From IMG/VR virus record IMGVR_UViG_3300028835_000313, positions 1-52,044 of that record: a stretch of DNA of 52,044 bases, one strand, 5' to 3'. This document shows, piece by piece, positions 34,965 to 43,123 of this stretch. The DNA comes from a virus. The notes below the pieces were generated by a model. It searched no databases and had not been told where the DNA came from. It saw only the letters and a list, made by a program, of their open reading frames with translations. The position numbers and the translations under genes were made by a program. Each line of letters starts with the position of its first letter. Position 1 is the first letter of the stretch.

Positions 34965-34980
34965 TCTTTAATCGTTAAAT

Positions 34981-35208
34981 TTAATACCTCCCGGCACAGC
35001 TATTGCAGTGGGTTAATTCCTCAACTTCATTGCATCCCTTACATATTGTATTAGTGGTTTTTAATTTAAACAATTCAACTATCCCGTTCTCAATATGCTT
35101 TTTACGGGATGCATTAGAATAAGATGAAAGATTTTTATACCCGAACATTTTAGCAATGTCCTTATTTGTTATTTCTAATTGCTTCTTTATTTCTTTGATT
35201 GTCTCCAT
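34981..35208 (-). CDS. HTH plus zinc-ribbon small protein
   Basis: A 75-residue protein from ATG 35208; an in-frame TTG at 35217 is rejected because it lies inside the -7 element CAAATATA (plus strand 35215-35222). The N-terminal half (LEITNKDIAKMFGYKNLSSY) resembles a helix-turn-helix, and the C-terminus holds CKGC and CNSC zinc knuckles. With the -7 box 6 nt before the ATG, the transcript would have almost no leader. Confidence 0.6.
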   Translation of the reverse strand: METIKEIKKQLEITNKDIAKMFGYKNLSSYSNASRKKHIENGIVELFKLKTTNTICKGCNEVEELTHCNSCAGRY

Positions 35209-35274
35209 ACGGTGCAAATATAAGAATATACTTATTATGAAAAAGTAATTATAAGTATTTAATTACTTGTGTTC

Positions 35275-36714
35275 TTACTGGAACAAATTAAAATGAGTTT
35301 CCAAATGAGCAGAAGAGGCGGCTATTGCATCACCTGCATCGTCCTCTTTCTTTGAAGTCTTTAACAACCTGAATATTTGATTCATAAACCTTTCGAGTGT
35401 TGGACTTGGATTCTCAGGAAAATAAAAGTAATATTTAATAATACCGGATTGACTTATTATTCGAGCCATTTTGTTTCCTTTAGCCCATTGTCCCCAAACT
35501 TCAACGCCTGGTAATTTCTTTTCCATCCGGCGTTTGAAATAGGCACCGGCATTATTTGTTTCGATCAATAATCTTCTGATCTTATGTATTTTACACATAT
35601 TTATTACTTCACTTTCCTGAAGTGTTAAATTATTTTGATTAAAAATTGCATCGAAAACATATACATTATTACCAATTACTTGCATTATTGGCATTGCAAA
35701 ATAATCAGAACCTTCATCTGCTGTATCTGCACAAGCAAATGTCCATCCTTGCATAACTTCTCTTTCTTTGCCGTTTTCTTCTATTATTTCGGTTGGAATG
35801 TGTTTGTATCGTTTGATGGAACTGCGGGGGAATACTTTGGCTTCATTATCATCGATAGCTTCACACATGTAATTGGCGTAAAATATTATTTTAGTATTGG
35901 AATCAACAAACATTCTTTTTTTCAATTTCAAAAATGCTTTCTTTGACATCATTTCACTACAAAGCATTTCATCTTTTTCAGCATCATAAATTGGCATTGA
36001 TAAAATATACCACTCATCGCCTTCGGTTTCCTGAAGGATAGCTTGTGGATCTCTTTCTCCCCAAAGTGTAGCGCAAAATATTTCTTTTACTTCTCCTTCT
36101 TCGGCACTATTCCTACTAGAAAATGTTCCAGACAACCAACGCCACAGCTTTTCCATTGCTGTATCGTTAAGTGCTTGTTCTGCATCTTTTACGACATCGT
36201 CCATTATTCTTAAAGTTGCTCCTTTACCGGTAACACCTCCAGATACACCAACGCCCAGATAATTGAAATGCTCACCTTCTAACGCCCATTTCTGAACAGC
36301 CGAATCACCATGTTTAATTTTTGTGTGTGGAAATATATCTGAATAAACTATTTGATCTGGAAGATTTTTAACCTCATTGATTCCATCCCTTGTATATCGT
36401 GAAAAATCGGTTGCTTGTGAATCAGAGCGCGAAGCAGTTATAATTCGCTCTTTTGTGTTTAGACCTAATACCCATTTAGTGAAGTTTACAAGGGTTCTGG
36501 ATTTACCAAATTGTGGCGGCAATCGCATCATTAATTTAGTAAATGGCTCACCATTTGGTTTTAATAGCTTGCCGAAATAGAATAATTCAAGAGTATTACA
36601 AAGAGTTATTAAATGAATTCTTTCGGGTTTATAAAAGTCTGGTTCTAATGTATTGCAGAATTCCCAAAATTTACGCTTAGATAATTCGATATTTAATAGT
36701 GAATCGAAATTCAT
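35275..36714 (-). CDS. terL: Terminase large subunit
   Basis: A 479-residue DNA-packaging motor. ATPase motifs: Walker A-like MRLPPQFGKSRT (about 63-74), Walker B LRIMDDVV (about 168-175) and coupling motif CATLWGERDP. The RNase H-like nuclease domain shows FACADTADEGSDYFAM (Asp about 330) and the final acidic EDDAGDAIAAS (about 457-467). It translocates DNA into the prohead and cuts concatemers. It overlaps the small subunit gene by 4 nt. Confidence 0.92.
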   Translation of the reverse strand: MNFDSLLNIELSKRKFWEFCNTLEPDFYKPERIHLITLCNTLELFYFGKLLKPNGEPFTKLMMRLPPQFGKSRTLVNFTKWVLGLNTKERIITASRSDSQATDFSRYTRDGINEVKNLPDQIVYSDIFPHTKIKHGDSAVQKWALEGEHFNYLGVGVSGGVTGKGATLRIMDDVVKDAEQALNDTAMEKLWRWLSGTFSSRNSAEEGEVKEIFCATLWGERDPQAILQETEGDEWYILSMPIYDAEKDEMLCSEMMSKKAFLKLKKRMFVDSNTKIIFYANYMCEAIDDNEAKVFPRSSIKRYKHIPTEIIEENGKEREVMQGWTFACADTADEGSDYFAMPIMQVIGNNVYVFDAIFNQNNLTLQESEVINMCKIHKIRRLLIETNNAGAYFKRRMEKKLPGVEVWGQWAKGNKMARIISQSGIIKYYFYFPENPSPTLERFMNQIFRLLKTSKKEDDAGDAIAASSAHLETHFNLFQ

Positions 36715-37328
36715 TCTGGTTTTTTGCCATACTTTAACTGATAGAGTTCTTCGAATGACCTACCTTCTAATCCTGTAGATTGTAATGTCCCATCCTTGTT
36801 TGACAAATCATGTTTTTCGGCGGCATTATACCCCATCATTTTGTTAATTTCAGCAATAGCCTGAATCTTACTGAAGAACTTTACTTTAACATACTTTACT
36901 TCCAAATCACAATCATCTCCGATAGTCCTTTCCTCTGTTTTTGTATCAATCGATTCAACGGCTGCAAGTATAAATGGATTATCTTTTTTTATCTCTTCCC
37001 AATTCTTTAAATCAATCCAATCATCGTGAATCATTTCAATAGAAGTATAAGCTAATTTAGATAATTCATTCAATTGTCGAAGCTTAGTTATCCCTGATTC
37101 TACCTCGAAATCATCCTTTATCAAATCTATATATTTACATATGTTAGTATTTGTTAGTAATATAGATGCATTTGCTCTAGCTGATGAATCTTTTTTGCAT
37201 CCAACATAAGCTGCTTTATATGAGCGTGTTCCATTCCAGTCGATTATGTATTGGTGGCAAAATATTACTTGTTTAGGAGTTAGCAATTTTTTTAATTCGG
37301 GTTTTATATATTTCTTTTCCTCTGCCAT
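36711..37328 (-). CDS. terS: Terminase small subunit
   Basis: A 205-residue protein of the Terminase_2 type from ATG 37328; the longer frame to 37400 would run back into the upstream gene. The recognition part reads LTPKQVIFCHQYIIDWNGTR, SYKAAYVGCKKDSSARANAS, LLTNTNICKYIDL, the usual helix-turn-helix region that binds the pac or cos site. The C-terminus ends GRSFEELYQLKYGKKPE. The start overlaps the previous stop (TAATG). Confidence 0.85.
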   Translation of the reverse strand: MAEEKKYIKPELKKLLTPKQVIFCHQYIIDWNGTRSYKAAYVGCKKDSSARANASILLTNTNICKYIDLIKDDFEVESGITKLRQLNELSKLAYTSIEMIHDDWIDLKNWEEIKKDNPFILAAVESIDTKTEERTIGDDCDLEVKYVKVKFFSKIQAIAEINKMMGYNAAEKHDLSNKDGTLQSTGLEGRSFEELYQLKYGKKPE

Positions 37329-37594
37329 TATGCAAATATAATTAAAATAATCAATCCGATTAAAACTACTATTCTTCCAATATTGAAAGTCTGGATGCAT
37401 AAATACATTCCGTTTATTTGTTTTTTTCTTATTAATTGAAATGCTTTTTCTTTTTCAATTAGTTCAGTCTTTTGTTTGTCTGTGTGTGCATTAAATTTTA
37501 CCTTTCTGTTTCGCCTAAATGAGATTATCAAAGCTATATTGGCTAATATCGCCACTGCACTCATTAATAGGCTTATGATTAATACTATACTCAT
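37328..37594 (-). CDS. Small two-segment membrane protein
   Basis: An 88-residue protein with membrane segments at both ends (IVLIISLLMSAVAILANIALI and IGRIVVLIGLIILIIFA) and a basic helical middle, so both ends would face the same side. It overlaps neighbours by one base on each side. Function unknown. Confidence 0.6.
   Translation of the reverse strand: MSIVLIISLLMSAVAILANIALIISFRRNRKVKFNAHTDKQKTELIEKEKAFQLIRKKQINGMYLCIQTFNIGRIVVLIGLIILIIFA
37333..37364 (-). promoter_or_regulatory. Possible promoter before the terminase genes
   Basis: On the minus strand TTTA (37364-37361), 20-bp spacer, TATATTTG (37340-37333), ending 4 nt before ATG 37328. It lies in the 3' end of the previous gene, so it would yield an internal, nearly leaderless transcript. 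AT-rich coding sequence makes chance matches possible. Confidence 0.4.
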
Positions 37595-37926
37595 TATGAA
37601 TCTTTTATTTCTTTAATAACTTTCTGCTCAAACTTATTGCGTTCCTTCGTTCCAAGTTCTCCAATGTCCCTTGAAATAGCATCATTAAGACTAATGCCAT
37701 CTTTGTAAATAAACTTACATCCAATGCCGTTTCTTACTTCTCCGGAGTAGTTCTTTGCATGTTTTATCAAAGAATTGGCTATTTCTATTGCCTCTTCCGG
37801 GAATAATCCAATAACTGCGAATCTATCTCCATTTTCTTTATGGATCGATATACTGACTCCGTGATTCCTGATATCAACACCAACTACTGCAGTCCAATTA
37901 TTTAATATTTTAATGTTATCTTCCAT
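37594..37926 (-). CDS. Hypothetical protein
   Basis: A 110-residue protein with a beta-rich first half (WTAVVGVDIRNHGVSISI) and a helical second half (EEAIEIANSLIKHAKNY). It is coupled to the following membrane protein gene by a one-base overlap. Function unknown. Confidence 0.55.
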   Translation of the reverse strand: MEDNIKILNNWTAVVGVDIRNHGVSISIHKENGDRFAVIGLFPEEAIEIANSLIKHAKNYSGEVRNGIGCKFIYKDGISLNDAISRDIGELGTKERNKFEQKVIKEIKDS

Positions 37927-37954
37927 TATACAATAGTTTTAGTTTCTGATAGTT

Positions 37955-38164
37955 CTATTTTTCATTCTCAAATTTACGAAATGCCAATATTGATAAAATA
38001 TCAAACTTTAAAAAAGACCATGGTTGTTTTAGTCTTTTTGCTTCCTCTGACATTCGTTTATATTGCACTCCTTGTTGATAATTAATAGAGCTTCGTTTTT
38101 TAGGAGTCATTAGAGATTCTTTACATTCTCCTATTCCTTGATAGTTATGATTTGAACAGTTCAT
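37955..38164 (-). CDS. Small protein with N-terminal Cys/His
   Basis: A 69-residue basic protein (MNCSNHNYQGIGECKESL...). Cys-3, His-6 and Cys-14 may bind metal. It begins in an ATGA overlap with the gene upstream. Function unknown. Confidence 0.5.
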   Translation of the reverse strand: MNCSNHNYQGIGECKESLMTPKKRSSINYQQGVQYKRMSEEAKRLKQPWSFLKFDILSILAFRKFENEK

Positions 38165-38310
38165 AGTACAAAGTTATTATCTGTTTCGTTAAAATCAAAA
38201 TAGAAGCCGTTTGAAGTGTTATGATCCTTCAATAAACCAGCATAATATCCTTTCATTCTTTTATTTGCATCGCACATAGATTTTCTCCAAGATTCTGCAT
38301 GTTTTCTCAT
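38161..38310 (-). CDS. Small protein, translationally coupled
   Basis: A 49-residue frame (MRKHAESWRKSMCDANKRMK...) whose TGA overlaps the next ATG as ATGA, which strongly suggests a real gene. Function unknown. Confidence 0.5.
   Translation of the reverse strand: MRKHAESWRKSMCDANKRMKGYYAGLLKDHNTSNGFYFDFNETDNNFVL
38169..38199 (-). promoter_or_regulatory. Promoter-like sequence with both consensus boxes
   Basis: On the minus strand TTTG (38199-38196), 19-bp spacer, TAACTTTG (38176-38169), ending 4 nt before ATG 38164. Both boxes are exact although the sequence is inside a small coding frame. If active it would make a leaderless transcript. Confidence 0.5.
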
Positions 38311-38377
38311 CTCGTTTCAGTAAAATAGTGGTTAATATAAATCGGTTGCCCTATTATGTTTACTCCTATGTAGTTAG

Positions 38378-38674
38378 TTAGTTGCATCCATTTAATTTTT
38401 TAATAATAATATTTAATTTTTCTTCATCCCGAATCAGCCTCATTTGTTTACCTATTCCAATGTAATGAATAGTTAATTTACGTTCTTCTTCAGTAAGAAT
38501 ATCTTTTATGTTGAAACCATTAATTGCTCTGTATGATGCAATTGCTGCCTTTAAATATCCAAGCGATGTTCGTTGATCCTGATTATTTTTGCCTTCATGC
38601 TTCTCTATATAATCGAGAGCCATTTTAGCAATTTTCTTTTTTAGTTTTTTCATTTTATTTAGTTTTAGTTCCAC
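38378..38674 (-). CDS. Hypothetical helical protein
   Basis: A 98-residue basic helical protein (KLKKKIAKMALDYIEKHEGK...). ATG 38674 overlaps the previous gene by 10 nt; an in-frame ATG at 38653 is an alternative. It is likely part of the same operon as the next upstream genes. Function unknown. Confidence 0.55.
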   Translation of the reverse strand: MELKLNKMKKLKKKIAKMALDYIEKHEGKNNQDQRTSLGYLKAAIASYRAINGFNIKDILTEEERKLTIHYIGIGKQMRLIRDEEKLNIIIKKLNGCN

Positions 38675-38850
38675 ATATAACCAGGCAATTCATCAACACG
38701 AAAAATTACTTCCATGAAAAACAGAACTTCCATTTTTACCCTCAAAATTATCTCGTCACTATCGAAGATAATATATCCAAATTCCTGTATGTAAGTTTCT
38801 TTTGTCATTTCTTTAGAATATCGCAGGGTGTAGGGACTATCCTGTTGCAT
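38665..38850 (-). CDS. Hypothetical small protein
   Basis: A 61-residue protein (MQQDSPYTLRYSKEMTKETY...), acidic with a beta-rich end (IILRVKMEVLFFMEVIFRVD). It overlaps genes on both sides, as is common in the compact late block. Function unknown. Confidence 0.5.
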   Translation of the reverse strand: MQQDSPYTLRYSKEMTKETYIQEFGYIIFDSDEIILRVKMEVLFFMEVIFRVDELPGYMWN

Positions 38851-38977
38851 TTATTGTCCCGATTCTATGCTTAATGTACACTCCACATAGCGCAACATTT
38901 ACACCCTGCCATACAATTTGCTCCATCTCAGGGAATCGAACCCCATCCTTAACACGGTCAAAAATAAAATTAAGCAC
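38837..38977 (-). CDS. Small protein with GTG start
   Basis: A 46-residue frame from GTG 38977 (VLNFIFDRVKDGVRFPEMEQ...) preceded by the A-rich AAAGAAATAAAAATA. It overlaps the next gene by 14 nt. The composition looks like real protein, and this frame explains a T-arm-like DNA motif that might otherwise suggest a tRNA. The region 38978-39075 upstream holds nothing else I can support. Confidence 0.45.
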   Translation of the reverse strand: MLNFIFDRVKDGVRFPEMEQIVWQGVNVALCGVYIKHRIGTINATG

Positions 38978-39075
38978 TATTTTTATTTCTTTCGATATTA
39001 AGGTAGTCCACTTTTCAGTATACCGTCATATACTTAATTGGTTACTATATGGAATATTTATATTTTAATGAACTT

Positions 39076-39117
39076 TTTAAAACAAAGTGCGGCTGATTAG
39101 TGATTACCGCACTTTGT
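39076..39117 (-). terminator. Strong intrinsic terminator
   Basis: ACAAAGTGCGG (39082-39092) pairs perfectly with CCGCACTTTGT (39107-39117), an 11-bp stem with a 14-nt loop, followed on the minus strand by TTTT. It ends the first late unit, after the gene at 39170-39448. Confidence 0.82.
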
Positions 39118-39169
39118 AAATCAACTAAATCTAAACTTAACTTATGAAAAAACCTATTACAAATATAGT

Positions 39170-39448
39170 TTATTTATTCTTATAAAACTCAACCTCAGAT
39201 TCTAATCGTTTGATTTCTTCGTTTTTAACGCTTAGTTCAACCTGGTGAATCCTTTCTGTCACTTCTTCTTTAAACTGGTCGTATTCTCTGTGCATTTCGC
39301 TCTGCCGGTCGATCCATTTAGTTTGACGTTGATCTATTACCGGAACTTTCTTTACTTCGACTATTAGCCAAATAATAGCCGATGCCAAAGCAATGAGCAT
39401 GGAAGGAGTTGCAAACTTGGAAACCAATGTATTGACTTTCTGTTCCAT
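39170..39448 (-). CDS. Membrane-anchored coiled-coil protein
   Basis: A 92-residue protein with one transmembrane segment (PSMLIALASAIIWLIVEV) and a long periplasmic or cytoplasmic coiled coil (EEVTERIHQVELSVKNEEIK). This topology resembles i-spanins and some holin-associated proteins. It lies far from the endolysin, so a lysis role is uncertain. A -7-like CAAATATA (39453-39460) lies 4 nt upstream of the start. Confidence 0.55.
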   Translation of the reverse strand: MEQKVNTLVSKFATPSMLIALASAIIWLIVEVKKVPVIDQRQTKWIDRQSEMHREYDQFKEEVTERIHQVELSVKNEEIKRLESEVEFYKNK

Positions 39449-39468
39449 TTAGCAAATATAGTTATTAT

Positions 39469-39915
39469 TTACAATTCTACATTTTGAAGTTCAAGTTCTC
39501 CGTTGGTTGCTTCGGCTAATGTATGTAATGTTGGATTATCGTCTTTCCAATAAGAGAGCTGATAATTAATACCAAATTCAACATTAATCGTTCTATCATC
39601 TTCTAAATACTCACTCTCTTTAAATATAACTTTCCTTTCAGCTTCTTGCCATAATTCTAAATCGTAAATATAATTTTCTGTAAGCAAGTACTTTGGCAAC
39701 TTATGTGACGTTAAATCATCTTCATTTGGTTTCTCCAATTCATTAACAAACATTTCCTTTTTAATAGGCTCTTTAAGGAATTCATTATAACGATGAATCA
39801 CCTTCAAATTATTTACAAAAAATTCATCTATTGAATATCCATCATAGGGATCAAATTCTAATGATTTCACAAAGTCAACAAATTGAGACAGTTTATAAAG
39901 TTTTTCTATTTTCAT
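39469..39915 (-). CDS. Hypothetical acidic protein
   Basis: A 148-residue acidic, soluble protein (FVDFVKSLEFDPYDGYSIDE...). No domain recognised. It follows the membrane protein gene at 39917 by 1 nt. Confidence 0.55.
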   Translation of the reverse strand: MKIEKLYKLSQFVDFVKSLEFDPYDGYSIDEFFVNNLKVIHRYNEFLKEPIKKEMFVNELEKPNEDDLTSHKLPKYLLTENYIYDLELWQEAERKVIFKESEYLEDDRTINVEFGINYQLSYWKDDNPTLHTLAEATNGELELQNVEL

Positions 39916-39916
39916 A

Positions 39917-40192
39917 TTAAATCCAATTAACCCAATTCATATACCAAACTATTTCAGCAATAGCCAGTATAATTACTATTCCCTGTATAGCCCAAAACGC
40001 TGCCTGCGTTTGTGGTATAAAACCAGACTTCCAGTTAAGATAAAACGTCTGGTTAAGTCCATTTGCTGCCTTTGCTGCTTTACTTGCAGTATCGCCTAAT
40101 CTCCTGACTGTTTTAGAAAATTCATCTATTTGTTTAGTAGTATCAACAATTCCTTTTTTGGTTCTTATTTTCATTTTGTTTGTTTTAGCCAT
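39917..40192 (-). CDS. Tail-anchored small membrane protein
   Basis: A 91-residue protein: basic N-terminus (MAKTNKMKIRTKKG), a helical middle, and one C-terminal membrane segment (AIQGIVIILAIAEIVWYM). It overlaps the upstream secreted-protein gene by 22 nt. Function unknown. Confidence 0.55.
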   Translation of the reverse strand: MAKTNKMKIRTKKGIVDTTKQIDEFSKTVRRLGDTASKAAKAANGLNQTFYLNWKSGFIPQTQAAFWAIQGIVIILAIAEIVWYMNWVNWI

Positions 40193-40509
40193 TTTAATAA
40201 TCCTACTATGTCGTTTGGGTCTTTCACAAAATAATATTTAAATGGATCAAATTTAACCACCTTCTTATAAGTATATTTATATCCTTTACCTTCAAATGGA
40301 ATTGCTTCAAGAGTATCTTTTTTACAATGCTCTACCCATCTTTCAATATCTTCTATTGTTATGGGTGTTTCAATAATACCTACGAGAGTGCCACAAGTAT
40401 CACAACCACCAACATCAAGTATTTTGTCAGACAGTCCATCAAATTGAGCTACTTGTCCAAAGCATTGAACAGTTAATACTATGGCTAAAAATGTAAGTAG
40501 TGTTTTCAT
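40171..40509 (-). CDS. Secreted protein with CxxC
   Basis: A 112-residue protein with a Sec signal peptide (MKTLLTFLAIVLTVQCFGQ) and a CDTC motif early in the mature part. It is one of four consecutive exported proteins in overlapping frames (4-nt overlap upstream). A role in the envelope, such as blocking further phage adsorption, is possible but unproven. Confidence 0.6.
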   Translation of the reverse strand: MKTLLTFLAIVLTVQCFGQVAQFDGLSDKILDVGGCDTCGTLVGIIETPITIEDIERWVEHCKKDTLEAIPFEGKGYKYTYKKVVKFDPFKYYFVKDPNDIVGLLKWLKQTK

Positions 40510-40805
40510 CGCTGACTCTTGGTAAATATTTTAATTATTCCACTGTCGGGGTGTTGGTATATAACCATGGCAATTACCTGCTCATTGTCATAGGATTCTC
40601 CGGCTTTTGCTAATTTTGTTTTAAAGTTTTCAGAGTCGTACACAACTAAGGAACCTGATTTAAATTCAGAAGTATTTAATCCGGTTATTTCTACTCCTGT
40701 CTCTGTGTCAATTCCTGATACCTTCCCAAATATGCTATCATATCCAATTAATGGACATGAAAATCCAATAATAACCCCAATTGCAATTGTAATTAGTTTT
40801 TTCAT
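40506..40805 (-). CDS. Exported protein or lipoprotein
   Basis: A 99-residue protein with a hydrophobic leader (LITIAIGVIIGFSC) that could be a lipobox ending at Cys-17, though Pro follows it. The mature part is a small beta-rich domain (GVEITGLNTSEFKSGSLVVY). It overlaps both neighbours by 4 nt. Confidence 0.55.
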   Translation of the reverse strand: MKKLITIAIGVIIGFSCPLIGYDSIFGKVSGIDTETGVEITGLNTSEFKSGSLVVYDSENFKTKLAKAGESYDNEQVIAMVIYQHPDSGIIKIFTKSQR

Positions 40806-41233
40806 TTGAACTGTTTTTGTTTTTCAAAATAATATAACATTGAATCTTTGTAGGATTCTACTTTATTAAGATCAATATACATATATTTCCATGTTGAATC
40901 ATTAAAATCCATAAATCTGTCGTGGTAATATGACCATAGTTTAAATGCTTTTCTTGATGAATCAAGTTTAGCATAAAAAATACTATCTGATGCTTTCCCT
41001 TCTATTAATTGCACATCTTCTTCTAAATCAAATGAAAGTGTATGATTAAAAGTATCAACAAAAAATACATAAGTTGAATCATCCTCATTTTCTAATTGTC
41101 CAGATATTGTTTTTTCATTAGATTCAACATCAAAAGTAAAAGTTCTATTATCTTCTGATATAACTGTTTCTGATTTCTTGTCATTGCATCCAATAACAAT
41201 CAGAATTAATAAAAGTGTAAGTAGTAGTTTCAT
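40802..41233 (-). CDS. Lipoprotein
   Basis: A 143-residue protein with a clear lipobox (LLLILIVIGCND, Cys-16) and an acidic Ser-Asp-rich mature domain. Bacteroidota often export lipoproteins with acidic residues after the Cys to the cell surface, and Asn-Asp-Lys follows here. It overlaps both neighbours by 4 nt. Confidence 0.65.
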   Translation of the reverse strand: MKLLLTLLLILIVIGCNDKKSETVISEDNRTFTFDVESNEKTISGQLENEDDSTYVFFVDTFNHTLSFDLEEDVQLIEGKASDSIFYAKLDSSRKAFKLWSYYHDRFMDFNDSTWKYMYIDLNKVESYKDSMLYYFEKQKQFK

Positions 41234-41706
41234 TTGTTTAAAGTGTTTAGATTCTTAATCGTGACAGATTTTGTGTAAATTGTATCAAATGTAACAGTAA
41301 TATTTTCTTTTATATATCCACACCTATAACATTTACTTGATTTTACGGTTTTAGTTTCTATTACTGAATACCCATCATAATCAATTAATGTTGTTTGGGG
41401 CATAAGAATATCTAATGAACTAAGCCTACGCCATGAACTAATTCTATTATTAAAATATTTTGCATCATTTAGTCTTGATAATTCAGTTTCACAAAATTCA
41501 TAAATATGCCCTCTTTCATTGCATATTAATTCCATTTTAGGAATTAGAAGATTGATTTCATTATCAATACTGTCCATCAGTTCACTAATCAAACGACTAT
41601 TTGTTGATTCATAAGATTCATAGTTAAATAATACTGGATCAACTTGTTTCTGGTTGCTGCATCCAAACGATGCGATAATAAGTAAAAGTGTAATTAGTTT
41701 TTTCAT
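41230..41706 (-). CDS. Lipoprotein with CxxC
   Basis: A 158-residue protein with a lipobox (LLLIIASFGCSN, Cys-16). The mature domain is helical, then has a CYRCG motif near the C-terminus. It is the first gene of the four-gene exported-protein set. Function unknown. Confidence 0.65.
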   Translation of the reverse strand: MKKLITLLLIIASFGCSNQKQVDPVLFNYESYESTNSRLISELMDSIDNEINLLIPKMELICNERGHIYEFCETELSRLNDAKYFNNRISSWRRLSSLDILMPQTTLIDYDGYSVIETKTVKSSKCYRCGYIKENITVTFDTIYTKSVTIKNLNTLNK

Positions 41707-41708
41707 TT

Positions 41709-42191
41709 TTATTTGCTTAATAAGTTTTTGTCTTGATGGATGTTGCCGATTACTTCAATATATCCATGTTTCCCAGCAAATATTGAATCATGATAAATTT
41801 CACTATATTTTTCACTTTTAAAAGCAATGCAAAATCTATCTTCATCATACTCAATAGTACCTATTCTGGCTATATCAATAAGATACTGATTAAGAGTTCT
41901 TTTGTCTTTTTCTGGCTTACTCATCCAGTCCGTATAAAGTATTCTAACAATATCACCTTCATAAATTTCTTTGCCATTCTTATCTTTAAGTCCGGTGAAT
42001 TGTCCTACTGTTTCGTGTATTATGCCGTGATACATATTAATGGTATCTCCGCACGGATCTTGCATCGTTGGTGGACAATCAATTGTTTCTACAATTACTA
42101 ATCCTGAATCAGAAACAGAATACATTAACATTCCATAAAACATTAGATTAGTTTTTCTTGATACACCTCTAAATTTAATTTCCCTTTTCAT
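41709..42191 (-). CDS. YopX-family phage protein
   Basis: A 160-residue protein with the YopX signature: opening REIKFRGVSRKTNLMFYG, core VGQFTGLKDKNGKEIYEGD, and VIGNIHQDKNLL at the end. YopX proteins are widespread in phages of low-GC and Bacteroidota hosts and probably bind nucleic acid or protein; function is not established. About 195 nt of noncoding sequence separates it from the previous gene, with no clear promoter. Confidence 0.85.
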   Translation of the reverse strand: MKREIKFRGVSRKTNLMFYGMLMYSVSDSGLVIVETIDCPPTMQDPCGDTINMYHGIIHETVGQFTGLKDKNGKEIYEGDIVRILYTDWMSKPEKDKRTLNQYLIDIARIGTIEYDEDRFCIAFKSEKYSEIYHDSIFAGKHGYIEVIGNIHQDKNLLSK

Positions 42192-42386
42192 TTTTTAAGA
42201 TTTAGTTTCATGTAATTTATTTTTTTGGTAACTTTTACAGTTTTTTAAATTCCCATACCATTGATTATAAGCACTCTATCTCATAATTTCGGAAACTTTT
42301 TTGTGAAATTTATTTTAAAGTTGCCGATTTTGCCATATTTCAGCAATGATTTATGCATTGAAGAAAGCATTTTTTTGTGGTGTCAG

Positions 42387-42800
42387 TCATTTTTTAATAG
42401 TCAATTCTTTTCCGGTTAATGCGAAGTATAGGTTTTGTAATTGGTGAACGTATTTATATGTTCTGTCAAGATTATGTCTTTCGTCCGATGTATTCAATTC
42501 TAATTCAAATCCATCCAGAATTAGATATATCCAACAATCATCATTTTCATAGTGAAAGAAATCAACTTTAAAATGTTTTGTATTTTCTCTTACTTTTTTA
42601 AACCCAAACTTCACCAACCATTCTTCTGTTAATAGAATAGGAGTACAGGATTCAACATATTCGGTCATTGGATGAACCTCTTTCCCTTCTATTTCCATCT
42701 TGCAACATGCCTTATTTATTGATTCCCACCAATCCAGTTTCAATAATTTACCTGCCCTGTCATTAAAATAATTCCCGATTCTTAATTCATTTGCTTGCAT
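42387..42800 (-). CDS. LRIGNY-family phage protein (paralog)
   Basis: A 137-residue protein with NELRIGNYFNDRAGKLLKL, ILLTEEWLVKFGF and YVHQLQNLYFALTGKEL. It is a diverged paralog of the protein at 7122-7505, the two lying in oppositely transcribed blocks. It begins 1 nt after the stop of the gene upstream. Confidence 0.7.
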   Translation of the reverse strand: MQANELRIGNYFNDRAGKLLKLDWWESINKACCKMEIEGKEVHPMTEYVESCTPILLTEEWLVKFGFKKVRENTKHFKVDFFHYENDDCWIYLILDGFELELNTSDERHNLDRTYKYVHQLQNLYFALTGKELTIKK

Positions 42801-42801
42801 A

Positions 42802-42981
42802 TCATTTTTCTAAAGTTAATCTTCTAATCCAATACTGGCCCCGATATAGATGAGGCAATTTCCTACGCTTCAAATAATACCATGAAAATCCATTATTTTC
42901 ACAACAATGTTTTAAGTTCCTGTATTTATACTCTTTCCCATTCCCATCGGTTAATATGATATCAGATTGTCTTTTGCTCAT
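42802..42981 (-). CDS. Small protein, first gene of the minus-strand block
   Basis: A 59-residue protein (MSKRQSDIILTDGNGKEYKY...WIRRLTLEK) with a compact basic C-terminal half (GFSWYYLKRRKLPHLYRGQY) that looks like a small DNA-binding fold. A -7 element CAAAGGTA (plus strand 42987-42994) lies 5 nt upstream of ATG 42981. It is directly followed by the LRIGNY paralog, and marks the divergence point of the two blocks. Confidence 0.6.
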   Translation of the reverse strand: MSKRQSDIILTDGNGKEYKYRNLKHCCENNGFSWYYLKRRKLPHLYRGQYWIRRLTLEK

Positions 42982-43123
42982 CCATACAAAGGTATATATA
43001 TTATTCTGAATATTTACACCTTTATGACAATTATTTTATGTTTTTAAACATACCCTATCCTAATGCTAATTTGAATTGATTTATTTAGTTTTGGGGCATA
43101 CTAAAAATTTAACATTTAAAATT

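Noticed and set aside
38931-38944. tRNA T-arm-like sequence (GGGGTTCGATTCCC on the minus strand)
   Set aside because: No matching acceptor, anticodon or D arm could be placed upstream on that strand, and the sequence is explained by a 46-residue reading frame (38837-38977).
38874-39068. Plus-strand 64-residue frame in the gap before the terminator
   Set aside because: It lies opposite the small minus-strand gene, has low-complexity composition and no promoter or neighbours on that strand.
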